DNA of 64,000 bases, taken from assembly GCA_963665075.1 (NCBI GenBank), contig OY762063.1:682001-746000 (forward strand), in the 5' to 3' direction. Made by a program: the position numbers and the translations under genes. This document shows positions 60,402 to 64,000 of the stretch, one piece after another. The DNA is from JAPULR01 sp963665075. GTDB lineage: Bacteria; Chloroflexota; Dehalococcoidia; Lucifugimonadales; GCA-2712585. The first letter of the stretch is position 1; each line of letters opens with the position of its first letter. The notes under the pieces are model-generated. The model saw only the letters and a program-made list of their open reading frames with translations. It was not told the DNA's origin and did no database searches.

Positions 60402-60798
60402 CCGCCTGAATACACCGAAGCACTCGGGAACAATGTACTCGACTAGTCACATGGAGAATCAGATGACAGAACCGCTACGACCAAACCCTCATACATCGCC
60501 CGCAGATAGGCGTCGGAAGCAGACTGGCTCGCGTCATCATTTCGCAGTTCGTCAAGAAGAAGCTCATGGAGCCGCCTCAGCTACCCCAAACCCTGCCGAG
60601 GGAAGACGCCTGGGCCGAAATCGGGAACAAAACGCAAGAAGCGCATAGACTTTAACTACTCTCTCATCCATTAGTCTCGACTTACGTCGATAAATTGTTT
60701 GCAAGATGTTGTCAACGTCATGTTGACATGATTTGGTTTTCTGGCTACGCTAATAGCCAAGCGACCGCGTAACCAGAAATAGAAAGAGAGGATATCCC
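60402..60798. other. Low-GC intergenic region before the HicBA-like pair
   Basis: GC falls sharply from about 60660. A 61-codon frame (60463-60648) has GGAG upstream but a composition unlike a folded protein. Another frame over the same bases ends in FVKKKLMEPPQLPQTLPRED, so this may be a frameshifted gene remnant. I cannot assign it. Confidence 0.35.
60710..60751 (+). promoter_or_regulatory. Promoter with palindromic -35 region (putative operator)
   Basis: TTGACA (60723-60728), a 17-nt spacer and TACGCT (60746-60751). The -35 is the right arm of the inverted repeat TGTCAAC-N5-GTTGACA (60710-60728). This arrangement suits autorepression by the antitoxin encoded next. Confidence 0.5.
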
Positions 60799-61107
60799 AT
60801 GAATGGAATAGAGGAACAACCTCATGTTTCCTTTGACCTTCATATAGCTACAAAGCAGGTTTCAAATGATAATTGGGCGGCTTTTGAACCTAGACTTGGT
60901 GTTTTGGTTTTTGCTGATACTGAAGAAAAAGCGATAAGACGAGTTTACGCATCTGTGGACGACATACTAGAGGGAATTAAGGAGTTCCACGGAGAGAATT
61001 ACATTCGCAATTATCTCGAAAGACATAATGTGGAATTTACTCTAGTGAACCCTCAATGGATGATTGGAAATGTCGTAGAGTCTCAAGAGGCGATACCAGT
61101 TGCATAG
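60799..61107 (+). CDS. HicB-like antitoxin (putative)
   Basis: 102 residues. The N-terminal half has the HicB-type pattern FDLHIATKQVSNDNWAAFEP, then GVLVFADTEEKAIRRVYASV and DDILEGIKEF. No C-terminal ribbon-helix-helix is evident. GAGAGGAT precedes the ATG. The gene is markedly AT-rich against its surroundings, and it overlaps a small downstream gene that looks like HicA, which supports a toxin-antitoxin pair gained by transfer. The family match is by pattern only. Confidence 0.55.
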   Translation: MNGIEEQPHVSFDLHIATKQVSNDNWAAFEPRLGVLVFADTEEKAIRRVYASVDDILEGIKEFHGENYIRNYLERHNVEFTLVNPQWMIGNVVESQEAIPVA

Positions 61108-61321
61108 GAGGTTTACCTCGGAGCAAGTAGATTCTGCATTTACTGAGATGGGCTATTTTGTAAAATGTAACGACAGTCGCAGATTCTACTTTCATTCCAA
61201 AGATCCAACAATTGTTGTTCCCCTCGATTTTAGCCTGGGCTTCATTCCGGAGGGATTACTGGATAAATTGCTTGAATTCCACGGAGTAGACCTGGATATA
61301 TTTTATTCTTATTTGGATTGA
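61100..61321 (+). CDS. HicA-like mRNA interferase (putative, atypical)
   Basis: 73 residues from TTG 61100, overlapping the upstream gene by 8 nt. MGYFVKCNDSRRFYFHSKDP, then TIVVPLDF, FIPEGLLDKLLEF and a helical end follow the HicA double-stranded-RNA-binding-like fold. The catalytic His of the GSH motif is replaced (NDSRR), so activity is doubtful. An in-frame ATG at 61147 is the alternative start. Low GC, like its partner. Confidence 0.5.
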   Translation: MHRRFTSEQVDSAFTEMGYFVKCNDSRRFYFHSKDPTIVVPLDFSLGFIPEGLLDKLLEFHGVDLDIFYSYLD

Positions 61322-61437
61322 GACCTCAATCTAGGTTTCCCAATAGACTCCTTCGCTCCATAATAATTGGACGGAAGGAGTCTTCATGTTGAGTCTAAAG
61401 AAAAGAAACACTGATCACCCATCACGAAAGCATACTT

Positions 61438-62838
61438 ATGTCAACCAAAGTCATCGCCAACACCACCATCGTCACCTGCGACCCTGCCCGCACCGTCCTC
61501 CACAACGCCGCTATCGCCATCAAGGGCAATCGCATCGCCACCCTTGGCGCAACTCCGCAGATTCGCGCCGTCTATCCCGACGCCGAGGTCATTGACGGAC
61601 GCGGCAAGGCCGTCTTCCCTGGCCTCATCAACTGCCACGCCCACCTCACCGCCAACCTCTTCCGCGGCATCTCCGAGGACTTCGGATTTCCCTCCTCCTT
61701 CGCCTTTCCCGAAGACCCCCGCGACATGATTTCCGACGAGGAAACCACCGTCATGGCCGCCCTCGGCGCCATCGAAGCCGCCCGCACCGGCTCCACCACC
61801 ACCGTCGAAATCGCCGGCGGCATCCACCGCTACGCCGATATGCTCGACAGGACAGGAATGCGTTGGGTCCTCGCAGAAAATACCGCCGACGGCATCGTAC
61901 CCCCAACCTTCCGCGCCGGCGAACCCGTCCACGCCTACTCCGACAATCTCCGAAACGCCAGCCTCGAACGCGCCAACCGCCTCTACGAAAAGTGGCACCA
62001 CGCCGGAGAAACCGACCGAATAACCTGCATGGGTTCCACCGGCCTCGTCGAAACCACCTCCCCTGCTCTCCTCCGTGATGTTCACGAAATGTCCGAAAAG
62101 TACGATACCCGCTACACCATCCACCTCAACCAGAGCCGCCTCGAGGTCGAATCCCTCATGCTCATGCGCGGCGTCCGCCCCACCGAAAGCCTCTTCCACA
62201 ACGACTACCTCGGCCCCCGCCTCCTAGCCGCCCACGTCCGATTCCTTAGCCCGTCGGAAATATCCCTACTAGGAACCACCCGCTCCAACGTCTCCCACCA
62301 GCCCGCGATGGCCGCCCGCCGCGCCGTCATTCCCCCCATCCCCGCCCTCCGACACGCCGGTTGCACCATCGGCATGGGCACCGACAACAACACCCAGGAT
62401 ATGGTCGAAGTCATGCGGACGGGCCTCTTCACCGAGCGCATCATCCGCGACGACGGCATGAACCCCCAACCCGAAGACATCCTGATGATGACGACGATGG
62501 GCAGCGCCTCAGCCATCGGCATGCAAAACGAAATCGGCTCCCTCGAAGTCGGCAAGAAAGCCGACCTCTTCATCATCGACGCCATGCGCGCCACCCTCGT
62601 CCCCACCAACCGCATCGTCTCCGCCTTCGTCCACAACGGCCAGCCCTCCGACATCGAGTCCGTCATCGTAGACGGCGAATTCGTAATGAAGGACGGACGC
62701 ATCCTCAACCTCGACGAAGACACAATCATCCGCGAAGCCGACGCCATCGGACGCAACGTCTGGAAACGCCTCCTCAACAAATACCCCAACGTCCCCTTCC
62801 CCCTCTCCCTCCCCCCTAACCCCCCGTCATTCCCGTGA
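61438..62838 (+). CDS. Amidohydrolase family protein (ATZ/TRZ-like)
   Basis: 466 residues. Metal ligands: HAH in GLINCHAHLTANLFRG, His in YTIHLNQSRLE, His in LLAAHVRFLS, Asp in GMGTDNNTQDM. The C-terminal composite domain has GSLEVGKKADLFIID and IVDGEFVMKDGRIL. The group includes guanine, S-adenosylhomocysteine and chlorotriazine deaminases; the substrate is unknown. The last residues (PFPLSLPPNPPSFP) are encoded by a CATTCCCGTG repeat that supplies the stop, so the original C-terminus may have been replaced. Confidence 0.87.
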   Translation: MSTKVIANTTIVTCDPARTVLHNAAIAIKGNRIATLGATPQIRAVYPDAEVIDGRGKAVFPGLINCHAHLTANLFRGISEDFGFPSSFAFPEDPRDMISDEETTVMAALGAIEAARTGSTTTVEIAGGIHRYADMLDRTGMRWVLAENTADGIVPPTFRAGEPVHAYSDNLRNASLERANRLYEKWHHAGETDRITCMGSTGLVETTSPALLRDVHEMSEKYDTRYTIHLNQSRLEVESLMLMRGVRPTESLFHNDYLGPRLLAAHVRFLSPSEISLLGTTRSNVSHQPAMAARRAVIPPIPALRHAGCTIGMGTDNNTQDMVEVMRTGLFTERIIRDDGMNPQPEDILMMTTMGSASAIGMQNEIGSLEVGKKADLFIIDAMRATLVPTNRIVSAFVHNGQPSDIESVIVDGEFVMKDGRILNLDEDTIIREADAIGRNVWKRLLNKYPNVPFPLSLPPNPPSFP

Positions 62839-63249
62839 AAACGGGAATCCATCGCCCCCACGCCAACCTATGTAGGGGCGACCGGCCGGTCGCCCTCCCC
62901 CTCTTCCCCTCCCCCCTTGACGAGACCTTTGAACAACCCTCTCAAGAGTTCCGATTAGCCTCTTCCCCCTTGATGGGGGAAGATTGAGATGGGGGTGATT
63001 CTGTCGGAGTGGATGACACATTCGGAAGTTACGCAAAAGTCTCCTCGGGGAAGACGATTAAGCCTGTCCTGAGCCTGTCCTGAGCTTGTCGAAGGGCTTG
63101 TCGAAGGGCTTGTCAAAAGGCCTGTCGAATAGCTTGTCGAAGGGTCGAGCCTATGCGCGCCCCCCACCCCCCATTCCCGCGCAGGCGGGAATCAATAGTC
63201 GGAGCGAACGCCCGCAAGAGTCCCCCCTACGCGAGAGAGGGAACAGGAG
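62839..63249. repeat. Intergenic repeats at the right end
   Basis: No gene. It holds an imperfect copy of the 28-bp palindrome (62872), a MITE-like element (62922-63043), a run of CTTGTCGAAGGG units (about 63066-63150) and CATTCCCGCGCAGGCGGGAAT (63172). Confidence 0.8.
62922..63043. mobile_element. MITE-like element, copy 2
   Basis: 122 nt aligning without gaps to 28742-28863. The left end is GAGACCTTTGAACAACC, and the right end inverted is GAGACTTTTGCGTAACTTCC, so the tips form imperfect terminal inverted repeats. The interior shares GGATGACACATT and a GGGGGAAGATTGAGATGGGG segment with copy 1. There is no reading frame. The transposase source is unknown. Confidence 0.65.
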
Positions 63250-64000
63250 TTAGACCGCGATGCTGCTAGCCAGAATTTCCCGCTTAACGTACTGCTTCAG
63301 CGAATCGACGCTGGTGTACGGTTGAAAGCCTGCGCGAATTGCTAACCGTTCGACTTCAATTTCCTCATCAATGAGAAGGGCTACCGGCTCGCTTAAGCCC
63401 TGTTGAAGACCATCAGGCCAGGCAAGGTCTAGGATGGCTATGAGCTTCTCGGTTTGCTCGTCAACGAGTTGGTATCCCATCTCCCCCTCCGGCAACCCTT
63501 GTTCAACCACCCAAATGTTAGCATCCAAGAGCAAGTCTTCTTCGTCTGTACTCTTGATGGAACCGAGGGGTTGGCTAGGTTGAGGAGTGACCGTTTCAGG
63601 GATTTCCACTTCTGGAGCGGGTCCTTCGAGAAGAACGTTCAGGAACTGGTTCGCAGCTTGGGCGAGAAGTTGCCATCTGGCTTGAAGGAATTGGGGATAG
63701 TTTTCCATTTTCCATAGCTCTGGATCCATCGGGATCCAGTGGGACTCCAAAGCACCGGGTTGTTTTTCGGCAATCTCTGGAATGTACTCTGATGGGTCAC
63801 GGTTGGAAATCTTTAGGTTTGTGTCTTGAGTAAGGAAGGTGAAGTTTGCCAGGGCGTTGACTTCGCGAATCTGGTATCCGTGTTTGTAGAGCAGGGACTT
63901 GGGGAAAATATGGTGGAGATGTAAGCTACTGAACCTTCCCAACGTGTGTTGGGATAGTTCTATGCCCGTGTCCCAGTCTAATGAATGGTTAACTCTCGTC
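63250..64000 (-). CDS. DUF262/HNH protein, C-terminal part (5' end outside window)
   Basis: The frame is open to the window edge (DWDTGIELSQHT upstream of the first possible start), so only the C-terminal ~250 residues are present. The HNH part reads SLHLHHIFPKSLLYKHGYQI, then NALANFTFLTQDTNLKISNR and ESHWIPMDPELWKMENYPQF, as in GmrSD-type proteins. A Pro/Glu linker and an extra C-terminal domain (VVEQGLPEGEMGYQLVDEQT ... IDEEIEVERLAIRAGFQP) follow. It is of a different subfamily from the DUF262 protein at the left end. Confidence 0.8.
   Translation of the reverse strand, partial: TRVNHSLDWDTGIELSQHTLGRFSSLHLHHIFPKSLLYKHGYQIREVNALANFTFLTQDTNLKISNRDPSEYIPEIAEKQPGALESHWIPMDPELWKMENYPQFLQARWQLLAQAANQFLNVLLEGPAPEVEIPETVTPQPSQPLGSIKSTDEEDLLLDANIWVVEQGLPEGEMGYQLVDEQTEKLIAILDLAWPDGLQQGLSEPVALLIDEEIEVERLAIRAGFQPYTSVDSLKQYVKREILASSIAV

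Noticed and set aside
60433..60648. 71-codon frame upstream of the HicBA-like pair
   Set aside because: Arg/Ala/Asn-rich composition and a competing frame over the same bases; possibly a remnant but not supportable as a gene.

Overview
The window is a GC-rich bacterial chromosome segment, about 60-65% GC in the housekeeping genes. It is most likely from Chloroflexota of the Dehalococcoidia/SAR202 type. That assignment is an inference from several features: a monoderm-style gene set (sortase, T-box, zinc-type S14 and S4), a str-S10-spc-alpha ribosomal locus joined into one long run, pairs of thiolase-like and DUF35 genes, and intergenic regions packed with palindromic repeats. I could not run a phylogeny.

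Layout. Positions 1-4240 (minus strand, clearly lower GC) hold a compact defence operon: cysteine desulfurase, DndC and a DUF262/HNH protein, that is, DNA-phosphorothioation chemistry linked to a possible nuclease. Its promoter abuts a type I-E cas1 gene lacking its first ~50 codons. Then come cas2, a leader and an 18-repeat I-E CRISPR array with a decayed last repeat (5456-6581). No interference genes are visible. At 6750-13755 lie two tRNA genes, a 3-hydroxyisobutyrate dehydrogenase-family gene, recF, a hypothetical gene and a minus-strand operon of two cysteine-less thiolase-like proteins, two DUF35 proteins and a Rid-family protein. At 14071-15213 are one intact VapBC pair and a second VapB whose VapC partner is broken.

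Tryptophan block (15244-23850, minus strand): a Trp-specific T-box leader, then trpS, trpE, trpG, trpD, trpC, trpF and trpB, with trpA absent. Long tandem palindromic repeats separate the T-box from trpS and trpS from trpE.

Positions 23900-35650 are mixed: an accessory gene with a palindromic operator-like site, a META-domain lipoprotein, an aspartic protease, a PaREP1-like protein, fumC, a sortase, small zinc-type proteins, htpX, a sugar epimerase, trxB and an atypical A-type Fe-S carrier. From 35723 a strong promoter starts the ribosomal run: rpsL, rpsG, fusA, the S10, spc and alpha gene sets, secY, adk, map, infA, rpmJ, rpoA, truA, rplM and rpsI (to 56703). S17 and L4 carry unusual acidic C-terminal tails.

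The right end (56979-64000) holds a phosphohexomutase, a thiamine-diphosphate enzyme, a HicBA-like pair in a low-GC patch, an amidohydrolase and the C-terminal part of a second, different DUF262/HNH protein running off the edge.

At least four palindromic repeat families and one 122-nt MITE-like element fill nearly every intergenic gap longer than 300 bases. One family has the same core as the neisserial dRS3 repeat.
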